NCBI RefSeq assembly: GCF_036373705.1 | Contig: NC_089863.1 | Span: 2,807,944 to 2,871,943, forward strand | Direction of reading: 5' to 3' | Length of the DNA: 64,000 nt | From: Amia ocellicauda | Taxonomy: Eukaryota; Chordata; Actinopteri; Amiiformes; Amiidae | Part shown: positions 10,676-23,166 of the stretch, one piece after another | How positions within the stretch are numbered: position 1 is the stretch's first letter | Layout: every line of letters starts with the position of its first letter | The notes under the pieces: model-generated | What the model was told of the DNA's origin: nothing | Databases searched by the model: none | Seen by the model: only the letters and a program-made list of their open reading frames with translations | Position numbers and translations under genes: made by a program

Positions 10676-11381
10676 GTGCTTTCACATTTCACCCTGTATG
10701 TGCTGTGGGAAGCATCACCTGAAAGGGAACATGAGCCAGAGAAGCAAATGCTCTAGGGGTGGGTTGTACTAACGGGATCAGATCTTGATCTTGATCTCAA
10801 TTGTGTTGTACTAAACGGATCAGGACTCAATCTGAGCTCAGATCCGAGCTCAAAAATGATCGTGCTTTTGAGCAGGATCAGAGCTTTATCTGACTTTTTA
10901 ACATTCAGGAAGTCTGTAGACTTCATCTAGTTCGCCGGCATCCAACACGCACACCGCAGCTATTTAAAGACAGGCAAAAGCCTTTAGAGGTTTCTTGGGA
11001 GGAAGACGTATGATTGCTGTATAGATTAGCAGCATGAAACATACTTAACCTCACAGACATAGTTGATCCTGTTTGAGGACCTACATCGAAGCGCAGTCAT
11101 ACCTTACCAAAACGTTTGGAGCTGCGTTCACCGTTGAGATATTTTGCAACTGGCAGGTTTCAGCAAATACTAGGTAACATTGTCGATGTAGTCAAGTCTG
11201 GTTCAGCACAGATAAACAATGAAGATGTGACTTACAGTTTTACAAAGATTTGCACTTTCAAATAAACAGTATCATGTTGAACTGTACATTCTTTTGTGTC
11301 TTCATGGTGAGGTGTAGTTTGTGTGCAATTAGGGATGTATTTATTTACATTTCTGTAAAAAAGTATGTTAAAGCTTCAGCA

Positions 11382-11660
11382 ACCCCGTTGCAAACTACTG
11401 TAGCAACTCCACGGCTGTGCAACGCTTTGAGAAGCGCCCCTACACGCCATACCTGTAAGACATTTCTTAAAACTCACCTTTATACAAAAGCTTTTAAGGA
11501 TCTCTCTTACTCTTAGTTTGCAAATTTTATTAAATACTCTTGCGTTGCTACTGTTGTGTTGCCTGTTTGATTTTGTATGTTCTGACTGTTTGACTTGTAG
11601 CGCTATTTGATATGAGAAAAGTGCATTATGATTACAATTGATTGGCTAGTTATTATTATA
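11382..11660 (+). mobile_element. L2-like LINE 3' end fragment (unit 2)
   Basis: Same 5'-truncated LINE tail as at 677-955, with A to T in APRLCNAL (TPRLCNAL here). Confidence 0.65.
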
Positions 11661-12414
11661 TAATTTGTGTAGCTAAAGGAACGCACAACAGTGCAAGAAA
11701 CTGCAAAGGTTGTGTACTTTGTGAGGTTTGAACGGATCTAATGTGCCCTGTCCTTGACGGACAACTTTTCGGATGATGGAATACAAATGATCGTGTGGGA
11801 TCCTGTGGCAATGATAAGCAGACTGACATTATCATGCATTGGGAAACGTAGTGAACAGCTAAGCTTATTTCATTTATAAAGTCATCAGCAATAGCACAGC
11901 ATAGTTTTGTCAAAGGTTTATGATACTACCAATAATAATAATGATTAAGGAGGAGCTGACAATACAGATAAATTGTTCATGAAACAGACTTCCTTTACTT
12001 CTGTAGCACATATTGCAGTAAACATATCGTCCTCTGACGAAACAAACGCCCTGACAAGCTCATTGAGCAAGAGATGCTCACGAGGGGCATTTCAACCACG
12101 TTAAGTAAATCAACAGGGTTCCAGCAATTAACGCCTTTTCCAAATGAATTCCAGACAATGCAGCTGCCCTTAGCTTTAACAATGGCTTGATTAGGTGGAA
12201 TTTGTGAAACAATGAATTTAAACTGCAATTTGAAAGCTATAGGCACTTCAACTTATGTGAACAACATAATACAAAAATGACAGACCTAGCCCTCTAATTC
12301 ACTGGATATAACAAACACATTAATAAATGTATCCAGGCATTACACACAACATACAAGCAGCAGATACCAATAGGGATGATTCAGCTGGATGTGTTAATTG
12401 AGAGATCGCAATAG

Positions 12415-12448
12415 CAGCTGTTTGTTATTTACGTCTAGCCCTATATAG
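12415..12448 (+). promoter_or_regulatory. ZP3-like gene promoter, unit 2
   Basis: CAGCTG (12415-12420) and TATATAG (12442-12448), with the same spacing as unit 1. Confidence 0.6.
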
Positions 12449-12586
12449 AGCAGGAGCCGTGCCCTAATGATTATCACTTTCTGGGCTAGTGTGTCTGTGA
12501 GTGAACTGGGGGTTTAGTGGTTATTGCAGAGCTGTTGTTTAATCCTCTCTTTCCAGTGGCTTTGTCACGTGCTTGTTCTGTGTGCA

Positions 12587-14970
12587 ATGAAGCTGTGCTG
12601 CATTGCTCTCTGCCTCTGTGTAGGAGTATTATTACCTACACCGATCTTTGCTGGCCGTGACAATGAGACTTCAAAGGAATCCTCCGACATCGATACGCTG
12701 TCCAAGCACTACCGCATTCTCCCCATGTTCATCCAGGCGTCGGCTCCTCTGGTAGACCCAAAGAAACTCCGGCCGGCCACTGGCAGCGAGCCCATGCCGG
12801 ATGACCTGAGGCGCATCCTGTTCCCCGGTGACAACCTACGGAAAGGCGTGCATCCCAAGAAGGTCCAGAACCGAGGCGTTGCAGTGTGGGGAGACTACAG
12901 TAAGATGTACGTGGCAGTGCATAAGAACATCAACGGTTTCAGGTGCAGGCCTTCGGAGCTCATGCTGGGGAGCTGCGCCGTCAGTAAGACCACTGAGCAC
13001 TACTACTACTTCATCTACGGGCTGAACGAGTGTGGGAACAATCGATCGGTAAGTAGCCGTGTGGATTCGCAGCTTGCACTGTTCCATGCTACGTGTTTTC
13101 TGGGAAGTAATGATAACTGGATAGCTGTGATGCTGGTTCCTGTATCTTCATAATGGCTCCTCCCTCTTCCATGGTGTCCAACTTAATCCTGTAGATCATT
13201 AATGGCCGACTGGTGTACTCCAACACTCTGCGCTACTCCCCGCCAACTTCTTCACACCCAGTAATCCGGGGCGTGTCCTTCACTGTGCCCATCCAGCTTG
13301 TCTACAACCGGTATGGATTTGCTTCCAGAACTCTACATAGCATTTGACCCTCTTCTAACCTGGATCCCAACTGCACCAGACCTGGTGCACAAAACCATGC
13401 TGTGTGTTCTGTGATCTCCCTCAGTCCAGCTGATGTCCACAACTTGCACTAAGAACTAGTGCCTATGAGGCTTCATCTGAGGTGTAGAGCAGTAATTGGA
13501 GGCAACTGGCTGCCTCCTTCCTGATCTGCTCTGCTGTACTGCCTTTGCAGGTTCCACTATTCCTACAAGATTGGCTACCAGCCCACATTCCCCCAGCATG
13601 GCAGCACCCTTCCAGGCATGGACAAATCTGCCTTCTTCAGAGAGCTGAAGAACAGACATGGCTACATCCTGGTCACCACCAATGGTACGGTATCTGTAAC
13701 TTTGCTGGCTGCTTGTGGAAGGGTGTGTGTGCATGGATGTATAACCCTGCCCTGCTTCCACAGAGCAGTGGCTCAGACTTTCCCCAAAGAACATCTACTA
13801 CCTGGGTCAGCCCATGTACTTCCAGGCCACAGGCTACTTTGCCACTGAAGGGCAGCGGCTGTTCATCCAGTCCTGCTATGCCACGGCCTCTCCAGATCGG
13901 CACTCTAAGCCCAGGTTCACCGTGATTGACAACTTTGGGTAAGGCCTTATTCTCGGTGGCTTAACTAGCTTTCACCCCGTCTTCTGGTCAAGATGCCAAC
14001 GTCTCTGCTTGCCCACAGGTGCCTGGTAGACAGCAAGGCTGATGGGTGCCAGTCCAGGTTCGTGCCGTACACGAGGAAGGACGTTCTCCGCTTCACCATC
14101 GACGCCTTCCTGTTTCAGAAGACCCTGTCTGAGGTATCCAATGCATGCTGCTATGATGGAGCCCACTGTGTCACTTTTCCACCATTGCTGAGCCAAGATC
14201 GATAGGAAGCCTTTTCCCGAGGATGTGGGAGAACCTTTTTATAGTGATTTGAAGCCAATCCCTGTATGTTGTCTGCTCCCCTACAGCATGGGATGACTGA
14301 GCTGTACATGCACTGCACCATGACTGTGGCAGAACATGTGACTCCAGGCGCCAAATCCTGCACCTACAACCGAAAAGCTAAAAGGTACCTCTATTGCAGC
14401 AGCCTGCTGCTCTGGGCAGCCTGTGAGGGGGGGGAAAAACAGGCCCGTGACCCTCTCCTCTTGTGAACAGGTGGGAGGAGCTGTATGGGAACCATGCTGT
14501 GTGTGTGTGCTGTGACTCCAGGTGTTCTGGGGACCGGGCAGAAGGTGGGTATACTGGTGCTATGAATCTTGGCTCCGTTCTTTGACTTGCAAGTGCGTCG
14601 ACTTGCAGTCCCTCTATACCCACATGTCCTATAGACTAAGAACACGCACCATCCGTAACTCCTCAATCCTCTTTCCTTGTCTGTATTGACACCAGCTCAG
14701 AGGAGTGGCCTAGTGACCAGTCACCTGCTGCCCTTGGAGCATCCTGGTGCTAAAATGAACTCTGTGGAAGGATCCCATAGATCAGGGGAAGAAGGGAGCC
14801 CCATCCTGGAACCGCATGCTGAAGGAGAAGCTAGGCAAGTGGACTCTCACCCAGAGGAATCTGCAGCGGTAGAGGTGCATTCCTGGGATGTCTCTGAAGA
14901 GGAACCCGTGGCATCGGATGACTTCCATATGGAGGAGACGGAGGATGAGGATGAACGATTCCCAGTGTAA
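12587..14970 (+). CDS. Zona pellucida sperm-binding protein 3-like, unit 2
   Basis: Exons: 12587-13048, 13195-13310, 13551-13684, 13764-13938, 14019-14133, 14287-14384, 14471-14544, 14696-14970, giving 482 residues. AATAAA lies at 15104-15109 in a separate 3' UTR exon. It encodes a secreted structural protein of the egg coat. Residues 1-22 are a signal peptide. The ZP-N half holds FRC, LGSC and GLNECG (ZP3 norm GLHECG), and VPIQLVYNR near its end. The ZP-C half holds FIQSCYAT, GCLVD, MHCTMTV, KSCTYN and the cluster VCVCCDSRC, all in ZP3 order. NET and NRS are the only N-glycosylation sites. No furin site or membrane segment is seen; the tail is acidic and ends DERFPV. This copy lacks 29 codons of the tail present in unit 3, and has Phe for Leu in exon 4 (RLSPKN in the other copies). 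ZP3 membership is firm; which fish zp3 subgroup it belongs to is not settled. Confidence 0.9.
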
Positions 14971-15289
14971 TGGGATGGCTGGCAGGTAAGGGTCTTCCTC
15001 TCCTAGTGCTCCACTGCTCTGTTGCCCAGGCTACAGTGCTCATCTGCTCCTTCTCTCCCCAGGTCCCGGAGGAATTCCAGTGTCTGCTTGTTGCAATGGA
15101 ACCAATAAACCTTCAAAATGCATCTGGGTCTCCTCTCTTTATTCCAATCCACTGCTACCAGTACTTCTGACAGGAGGTCCCTATTCTGAGGGCCCCGTCA
15201 AAGGGGTGCAGTGGCCTATGATGACATGGGCTGAATCCAGCTTATTGTAGACTGCATGCATCATGGTTCCACCTGCATCACTTGATGCC

Positions 15290-17127
15290 TGTAGCGTAAG
15301 GTACACTTATAAATTTCAATGAAAGAAGTGAATTTATAGTATCACCTTATCACGAATCCTGGAATCTTGTAGAACTCAATTTCTGTAATACTTGGATGCA
15401 GACACCAATTCCAAAGATATAAATTGTCAAATTTATTCAAAACAAAGACTAAATGTAGCACTACACTAATTATACAAAAGGGAAAAACTAATAAAAATTC
15501 AACTCTAGATCAACAAATCAAAGACGAATCGTTTCCGTGACCAAACCAAAGACCATGGCATCGCATATGATAACACACAAATCGTTAAACAAAAAAGGTT
15601 ATAAACACATTGACTACAATACCGGTTAGTAAGACGAAGGTGAGTCTCTCGTTAGTATTATTAGTCAGACATTAAATAACTACGCAGGTTAGTATTTATG
15701 TCCGGTAACTTCTCATTATATATATATATATATATCAGTCTCATTTACGTTTAGGTGCCGAGAAAGATCCTATCATTACTTGTTACCACAATTTCCCTTA
15801 ACTGATTATTATTCAATGATTAAGGATAGGCAGGGCCACCAATAATCTAATGTCTATTAACTTGTGTCAATTTCAGACTAAACAGTTAAACAGGAATGAG
15901 AAGATATTTCTCGGCGTTGACAGATTTTTTTTCTAAAATCATCAACAAAACAGTTTAATGCAACACACATTTATATTTAAGAAAACTAAATGATATTACA
16001 CATTCTAGAGTTATGAATCACAGATTAACATTTCTAATTGATTTCTCAAATGTCATGAATCATGAACGCCAAACTGTTAAACTTATCTGAACTTCGTCGC
16101 AGAGAGGCCTCTCTGGCTTCGGGCTCAGATAACAGCACACGGCACGAGGTCCGTGTGTTTTGGAACAAAGGCAGTCCGGTTCGGCTTTGTCCAAGAACTT
16201 CCACTCAGTCAATGCACCTGGAAGTTGGGGTTTCGCGAAAGTAGAGTCGTTTCCAAAAAGATTTTCCACTGGTTTGAAGGCTCCAAGGTTGTGCACAAAA
16301 TCTTCTTGGCAAGCAGGGTCTCTCACCGTACTTATTTGAAGACAAAATCTTTGAGGAAAGCAGGGCCCTGTTTGTTCCAAGGGTCAAGTTTCTTAAGACT
16401 CAAATAGCTATTTAAATGACTGACACTTTCGTATACAGTCGACTTAGTCAATTGTCCAGCTGTAAAACTCCACTGATCAGGTGGGCACAGGCGGGCAGCG
16501 CAGTCTGTAAAGTTCTTTATTTAATAAAGTCCTTTAAAGAATTCTTCGTACGGCTCAATCTCCTTCTCCCAGTTTAACTCTTCTGTTGCCGGCAAAGACT
16601 TGGTTGGTTTCTGGTTCCGGTTCTGGCAACAGAGCTACAGGTTGAGCTGTGGCAGCGAGTTACTGGTTCAGGTGAGAGAGAGAGAAAGAATGTCCGCTGT
16701 TCCTTATAGTCTGTCAGATCAATAGGTGGTTGGTCCCTGAGTTCTTGAGATTGGATTTCAGTTTCAGCCCCCAGTGTCCTATTGGAGGGGGGCTTGATTT
16801 ATGACTGATGTCAATCCATGCCATCTTTTGGAAATGCCGGTTGGCCTGGGTTCGTAGCTCTATGTCGGGATTTCGGCTCTCATCCACTTCAAAGAGTTTT
16901 TATCACCTACAGGCCCCTTTCTCCAGACATTTCACAGCAGGACTCTAAACCATTCGGCCCATTCTCGGTGCCATCCTCCCCAAAACTGTCACTTTGTTGC
17001 AAACCAGTTCCAAGCTGATGAGCTAAGGAAATCTGATAACTTTGGGGGGGAAGAGGTCTTCTTTAGATCAGTGCTTCAGCTCAGAGCCCAAATGCTCTTA
17101 TCCAAATACACCCAACATAACGCTACA
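15290..17127 (-). mobile_element. LTR-like block (unit 2)
   Basis: Same block as 4701-6546, with the same ends and a shorter GA tract. Confidence 0.4.
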
Positions 17128-17784
17128 CACCTGTTCTGGTATTCCAACTGATGGAGGGTCTACAAACCATGATGCTTGACTAATTGAAGTCCGCCTATTG
17201 CCAACCACTCTGAAGATCAAAATAATCCTGCAGCCCACAACCCCAACCGTACATTAAGAGGGACAATATCACCCAGACAGCTTAGAAAGAAAGGAAGGCC
17301 GATTGCTGTCAGTATTTGTTTGTAGCTGCTTTCCTGCTGGCGGTTAGCATTCTTTACCTGCCCTGGATTCATTCACATGATTCACTCTGCAGAGAGTGGC
17401 TGTCAAAATGGTGTCCAAACATTTAATGCTCTCTCTAGTTTGACCCTTAATAGACAAGGGGGATGAATTGGATTAAATGAAATCTAAACCCTGCTGTGTC
17501 AAGTGAGAGAAATGCATCAGGCAAGCGCAAATCTATAGGGTGCCAACTGTAACCCCTGAGTCCTTTTGCTTCAGAGTGTCCTTTTTCACAGCCTCCGTGT
17601 ATTTTTTTTACCCACATTTCTATATAATGAAATGCTAAATCTCAATGTTTGGAGAAATAATTTTGACTGAATGCTTAGTTTGCAAAGCCCATATTTTGGA
17701 TGTATCTACACTGTTCACTTTGAAATAAATATTTAACCTGATCGAGGAGACCCCCGAAATAAATCTATAGCTTTGCCCCATCGT

Positions 17785-17910
17785 GCCTGTTTTGGTGTCC
17801 ATTTAATAACAAAGTGATCCAAGGATCCTATCCAGTGTGGTTTTGAATGTTCCCACATTTTCAGCTTCATCCACATCACTGGGGAGTTTGTTCCAGATTT
17901 GTGCCAAAAA
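17785..17910 (-). mobile_element. CR1/L2-like LINE fragment (unit 2)
   Basis: Same minus-strand LINE tail as in unit 1. Confidence 0.65.
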
Positions 17911-18509
17911 TGTCGGGGTGGGAAATTCTTTCAACATTGATTTCTTTGTGTAGTGTTGTTTTCAGCACAGTCCTCAAATCCTGTTGTCCTTGTTGCCACA
18001 ACAGGTAAGTGTGTGTTCCTGGGTGGTAAAAGATCCCTTGTCAGAAGTGGGATGCAAAGCCAAGCCTCCAGAGGAATTTCATCAGAAAGCACAAACAACC
18101 CTTATATTGCACAGGTGTGCAGATCAGTGTGGTAGAATTCAAAAGGAAAGGTAGCTCCCACTCGTGAATAGTTACAGGAATTGTCCCGTCCGCTCTTGAT
18201 CTTGAAACGGGCACATATGAACTCCTGTGAAATAACAAGAGATGGATTACTACCCCTTCTCTGCTGCAGCAGAATTTTACTACCTATTGTGCAGATCAGG
18301 GCTTGCGTTTGTCACCAATGTGCCTCGATTTATTTCTGAAATATAACTCCCAGAAAGCATTGTCTTTGTGTTTTTGAAATTGAATAACCTCAAAAGAAAG
18401 AAATGATCCAGTCAATTGATAAAAAAAGTCTAGCCGCTGCATTCTGTAATGAAAAAAAAATTAGATGACAATTACAATCAAAGCAAGAAAGAAAGCGGGC
18501 TGTGTTAGA

Positions 18510-18580
18510 TGCGCCAGCCGGGAATCAAACCCGAGTCACAAGAATGGGAATCTTGTATGATACCACTACACCACTGGCGC
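18510..18580 (-). tRNA. tRNA-Gly(CCC), unit 2
   Basis: 71-base cloverleaf with anticodon CCC in loop TTCCCAT. The T loop reads TTTGATT (T for the normally invariant C56). Confidence 0.9.
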
Positions 18581-19950
18581 TGCTGGGGAAGCTCTGGCTT
18601 GTGTCCTTGAAGCAAATTCACAAGACGTCTAGAAAACGTCCCATGGGGCAAGATGATGTCTTAATGATTATCCTTATTAGTCTGTTGTCGATCTGCTTAA
18701 TTCGTACCTAGCCAATCACTACATCACAGGGGCATGGTTGGCATTTGTGGAAAATATATCTTCATGATAGTGCATCGGAATATTCAAAACTGAAGGATAG
18801 TAATGGGATTGGTAGCAGCCGATATTATTAATATTTTATGAACAACTCGGCGGTGTTGCAGGCTGTTGTTTTTGTGGATGGTTTGCTGGTCTGTTGTATA
18901 ACTGCCCTGCAGAGACAATCAGTATGAAGGCGAACACGATTTCGTTAACGTGTGCCCATTTACAAGTTCAATGAATGAATACATAAATACAGCAGATCTG
19001 GGTTTCCCTCTAAAACATTAAGGACTGGTTTCATAAATGCGTCCATAAGTCCATAAACACCACGAGTGCAACGTGCACACTTTAGTTCAGATATAACCTG
19101 CTCTATTGTAGCTGCTGTTACTGTACGATTCATTGTGAAATGTGTGTATTTTGTATCAACTGCAACTTGCCCTGGTTAAGGACGCCTACGGTGTATATTA
19201 CAAATATTACAAAAATTGTTGTTTGCAGTTACAAATCTGTAGTAAGAGTAATAAGTTAAGGGAGTCAAGTTGAGCCATTTAAAATACTAATCTACTAATG
19301 ATGATTACAATAACAACAACAATAATAATAAAATAGCAAATATTTATTTTAGTGTTGCACATGGAAACGTTCTCTTACCGTAGTGTAATGCTTGTCTGAA
19401 TATAATGTTGTCTATAGACGTTAAGCTATTCCTAATATCTCTTAAGAGAAACGTATTTATTACGCTGTCTCCAATCATCTAAAGCATACAGAATAAAATA
19501 GCAACAAAAGTCCTTTCCACACCAGGCTCTATCGCTCGTAGAGTTGCTTAAAACGAGACACAAACCAAACCCACAATTGCTCCGCTCCTCCCACAACAGG
19601 GCATGGACTTCCGACACTGGCCTGGTTTTCCTGTGGCGCTTTATTAGAACAACAAGAGATAACAGTGTGTTTCTGTCTTCATTCGACCGCATGTGTGGGT
19701 GTAACTTTGTAATTGTTTAATGAGGTCCCGCAAAGTTTGGGGTGAAATGCAAAGTAATCTAATAGTAAAGTAACTACTTACTTTGCCCAGGGAGTAATAA
19801 GTATTAAGTTACTGTTTATATGAGTAAAGAATACAATGTAATATATTATTTTCTGTGAGTAATGACCAAACACTGCTCTTTTCTTTCTCTTTTGGCTTGT
19901 TAGTTTGTTGTTGACAGAGATTCAAAGTGTGAGAAAAGCAGGCTGGCAGT

Positions 19951-20022
19951 GGGGATGTAGCTCAGTGGTAGAGCGCATGCTTCGCATGTATGAGGTCCTG
20001 AGTTCAATCCTCAGCATCTCCA
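19951..20022 (+). tRNA. tRNA-Ala(CGC), unit 2
   Basis: Identical to the unit 1 copy, with the same TTTT 8 bases downstream. Confidence 0.95.
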
Positions 20023-20524
20023 TGGCTGTCTTTTAATGGAGTCCGTGCACTATGTCATTGGATGCACATAGCAAATACCGATGAAATCAGGATCCCGTGA
20101 TTCATCGGTCACACTAGCGTGAACCTTTTCGGCACTCTCTCCCAGCATTCGTCCGAGAAACACTGTGTGTATGCATTTATTGTGAGAAGTGGAGCTACTA
20201 AGCTACTAAAAAAGAAGTGTTAACCAAGCACCCAACGATGCATTTTCTCCCACTGAATTGTGCACCTCGAAAGTCTACCAAATGCAGACTCCTTAGCAAA
20301 GCATTGTCCCCCACAGGACACCGACTTATATGTTGACCCTCCCTCTCTCCATAATCAATCCATCAGCTAGGAACGGACCTAAATTCATGATGAAATTACA
20401 TGTGCAATCAAAGCAAGATAGAGAGCATGCTGTGTCAGTTGCACAAGAAGAAGAAGACGAAGAAGAAGAAGAATACTTTCACCAGTATTCACCCGAGCGT
20501 TTCATCAACCGCCCTTAGGCCAGA

Positions 20525-20596
20525 GACCTCGTGTGGCAAGGGTAGCGCGTCTGACTCCAGATCAGAAGGCTGTGTGTTCAAATGACGTCAGGGTCA
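20525..20596 (+). tRNA. tRNA-Trp(CCA)-like, unit 2, possibly decayed
   Basis: As in unit 1, with a further G to A in the 3' acceptor strand (CAGGGTC) that breaks another pair. Confidence 0.55.
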
Positions 20597-20765
20597 GTGT
20601 TTTGTACACCAGCAGTCACCAGTAACACAAAGGTTGCATGAGTAATTGCACAGCTGGCACTGTAAAGTGAAAATGCACACTCTTGTTGATTTTGCAAAAA
20701 GCATTTAAAGTAGCATGAAAGCGTACACTTGCCAGCTGAGAATAGACAGAGAAGCAAGTGTCTTT

Positions 20766-20837
20766 TGTATTGGCTGGGAATCAAACTTAGATCAACTGAT
20801 CAGAAGGCAGCTATGCTAACCACTATACCACAAACAC
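20766..20837 (-). pseudogene. tRNA-Gly(UCC)-derived pseudogene, unit 2
   Basis: Same sequence as unit 1. Confidence 0.65.
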
Positions 20838-21961
20838 TTATATATAAGGTCCACACAATATGTGATTCCAGTCGAACTTGATTCCAGCATGGCAAAGTGG
20901 CAGGCAATTTGTTGTCCATATTGCAATCAGTCAAACATTTGGGAAGGCCGATTTTGGGAATCTCAACTTTCCTGTTCATGAGTGCGGAATGAAATTGTCC
21001 ATTAGCAGCTTTCCAGATCTTTTTCGAAAAGGATCAAAAAACAAAAGGGTTTCAATGCATCACCCTCTGGGTTATAAGCCCAGCTGGCTTGCACTGTGCC
21101 ACTCTGCTCTTAACACACACATCCACCTGTTACCGTCACAGCCAGTCCTATATTGCAATCAATACAAGTTTGCAAAGCCCTGCGTTATTTCCACTTTCCT
21201 GTTCAAGACTGCACACCAAGCTTCTCCATGCACTGGAGCAGCTTTCCAGGTTTCAGTGCTTTCACATTTCACCCTGTATGTGCTGTGGGAAGCATCACCT
21301 GAAAGGGAACATGAGCCAGAGAAGCAAATGCTCTAGGGGTGGGTTGTACTAACGGGATCAGATCTTGATCTTGATCTCAATTGTGTTGTACTAAACGGAT
21401 CAGGACTCAATCTGAGCTCAGATCCGAGCTCAAAAATGATCGTGCTTTTGAGCAGGATCAGAGCTTTATCTGACTTTTTAACATTCAGGAAGTCTGTAGA
21501 CTTCATCTAGTTCGCCGGCATCCAACACGCACACCGCAGCTATTTAAAGACAGGCAAAAGCCTTTAGAGGTTTCTTGGGAGGAAGACGTATGATTGCTGT
21601 ATAGATTAGCAGCATGAAACATACTTAACCTCACAGACATAGTTGATCCTGTTTGAGGACCTACATCGAAGCGCAGTCATACCTTACCAAAACGTTTGGA
21701 GCTGCGTTCACCGTTGAGATATTTTGCAACTGGCAGGTTTCAGCAAATACTAGGTAACATTGTCGATGTATTCAAGTCTGGTTCAGCACAGATAAACAAT
21801 GAAGATGTGACTTACAGTTTTACAAAGATTTGCACTTTCAAATAAACAGTATCATGTTGAACTGTACATTCTTTTGTGTCTTCATGGTGAGGTGTAGTTT
21901 GTGTGCAATTAGGGATGTATTTATTTACATTTCTGTAAAAAAGTATGTTAAAGCTTCAGCA

Positions 21962-22240
21962 ACCCCGTTGCAAACTACTGTAGCAACTCCACGGCTGTGC
22001 AACGCTTTGAGAAGCGCCCCTACACGCCATACCTGTAAGACATTTCTTAAAACTCACCTTTATACAAAAGCTTTTAAGGATCTCTCTTACTCTTAGTTTG
22101 CAAATTTTATTAAATACTCTTGCGTTGCTACTGTTGTGTTGCCTGTTTGATTTTGTATGTTCTGACTGTTTGACTTGTAGCGCTATTTGATATGAGAAAA
22201 GTGCATTATGAATACAATTGATTGGCTAGTTATTATTATA
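21962..22240 (+). mobile_element. L2-like LINE 3' end fragment (unit 3)
   Basis: Same LINE tail as in unit 2, with the TPRLCNAL variant. Confidence 0.65.
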
Positions 22241-22994
22241 TAATTTGTGTAGCTAAAGGAACGCACAACAGTGCAAGAAACTGCAAAGGTTGTGTACTTT
22301 GTGAGGTTTGAACGGATCTAATGTGCCCTGTCCTTGACGGACAACTTTTCGGATGATGGAATACAAATGATCGTGTGGGATCCTGTGGCAATGATAAGCA
22401 GACTGACATTATCATGCATTGGGAAACGTAGTGAACAGCTAAGCTTATTTCATTTATAAAGTCATCAGCAATAGCACAGCATAGTTTTGTCAAAGGTTTA
22501 TGATACTACCAATAATAATAATGATTAAGGAGGAGCTGACAATACAGATAAATTGTTCATGAAACAGACTTCCTTTACTTCTGTAGCACATATTGCAGTA
22601 AACATATCGTCCTCTGACGAAACAAACGCCCTGACAAGCTCATTGAGCAAGAGATGCTCACGAGGGGCATTTCAACCATGTTAAGTAAATCAACAGGGTT
22701 CCAGCAATTAACGCCTTTTCCAAATGAATTCCAGACAATGCAGCTGCCCTTAGCTTTAACAATGGCTTGATTAGGTGGAATTTGAGAAACAATGAATTTA
22801 AACTGCAATTTGAAAGCTATAGGCACTTCAACTTATGTGAACAACATAATACAAAAATGACAGACCTAGCCCTCTAATTCACTGGATATAACAAACACAT
22901 TAATAAATGTATCCAGGCATTACACACAACATACAAGCAGCAGATACCAATAGGGATGATTCAGCTGGATGTGTTAATTGAGAGATCGCAATAG

Positions 22995-23028
22995 CAGCTG
23001 TTTGTTATTTACGTCTAGCCCTATATAG
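22995..23028 (+). promoter_or_regulatory. ZP3-like gene promoter, unit 3
   Basis: CAGCTG (22995-23000) and TATATAG (23022-23028), unchanged from unit 2. Confidence 0.6.
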
Positions 23029-23166
23029 AGCAGGAGCCGTGCCCTAATGATTATCACTTTCTGGGCTAGTGTGTCTGTGAGTGAACTGGGGGTTTAGTGG
23101 TTATTGCAGAGCTGTTGTTTAATCCTCTCTTTCCAGTGGCTTTGTCACGTGCTTGTTCTGTGTGCA

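Larger units (their letters stand above)
1..10705 (+). repeat. Tandem unit 1 of ZP3-like gene / tRNA array
   Basis: The first bases of the window recur at 10706, 21286, 31952, 42640 and 61468, so this is one full period. Order: GATC-rich start (about 50-180), L2-like LINE tail (677-955), promoter (1710-1743), ZP3-like gene (1883-4381, 3' UTR to about 4530), LTR-like block (4701-6546), minus-strand LINE tail (about 7205-7330), tRNA-Gly (7930-8000), tRNA-Ala (9371-9442), tRNA-Trp-like (9945-10016), tRNA-Gly-derived pseudogene (10186-10257). I see no gene in 180-676, 956-1700, 4531-4700, 6547-7204, 7331-7929, 8001-9370, 9443-9944 or 10258-10705. Unit 1 is closest to unit 4: both share the premature stop and a (GA)14 tract, against (GA)6 in units 2 and 3. 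Confidence 0.95.
10706..21285 (+). repeat. Tandem unit 2 of the array
   Basis: Full period of 10,580 bases with the same order of parts as unit 1. It resembles unit 3 most closely: both have the short (GA)6 tract (16674-16685 here). It shares with unit 5 the 87-base shorter last coding exon. The gene-free stretches at 10886-11381, 11661-12414, 15120-15289, 17128-17784, 17911-18509, 18581-19950, 20023-20524 and 20838-21285 hold nothing I recognise. Confidence 0.95.

Noticed and set aside
10298-10756. 152-codon open frame repeated in units 1-5 as a possible gene
   Set aside because: No signal, domain or splice context. Differences between units are mostly amino-acid changing, and the frame lies over a diverged internal repeat next to a tRNA pseudogene.
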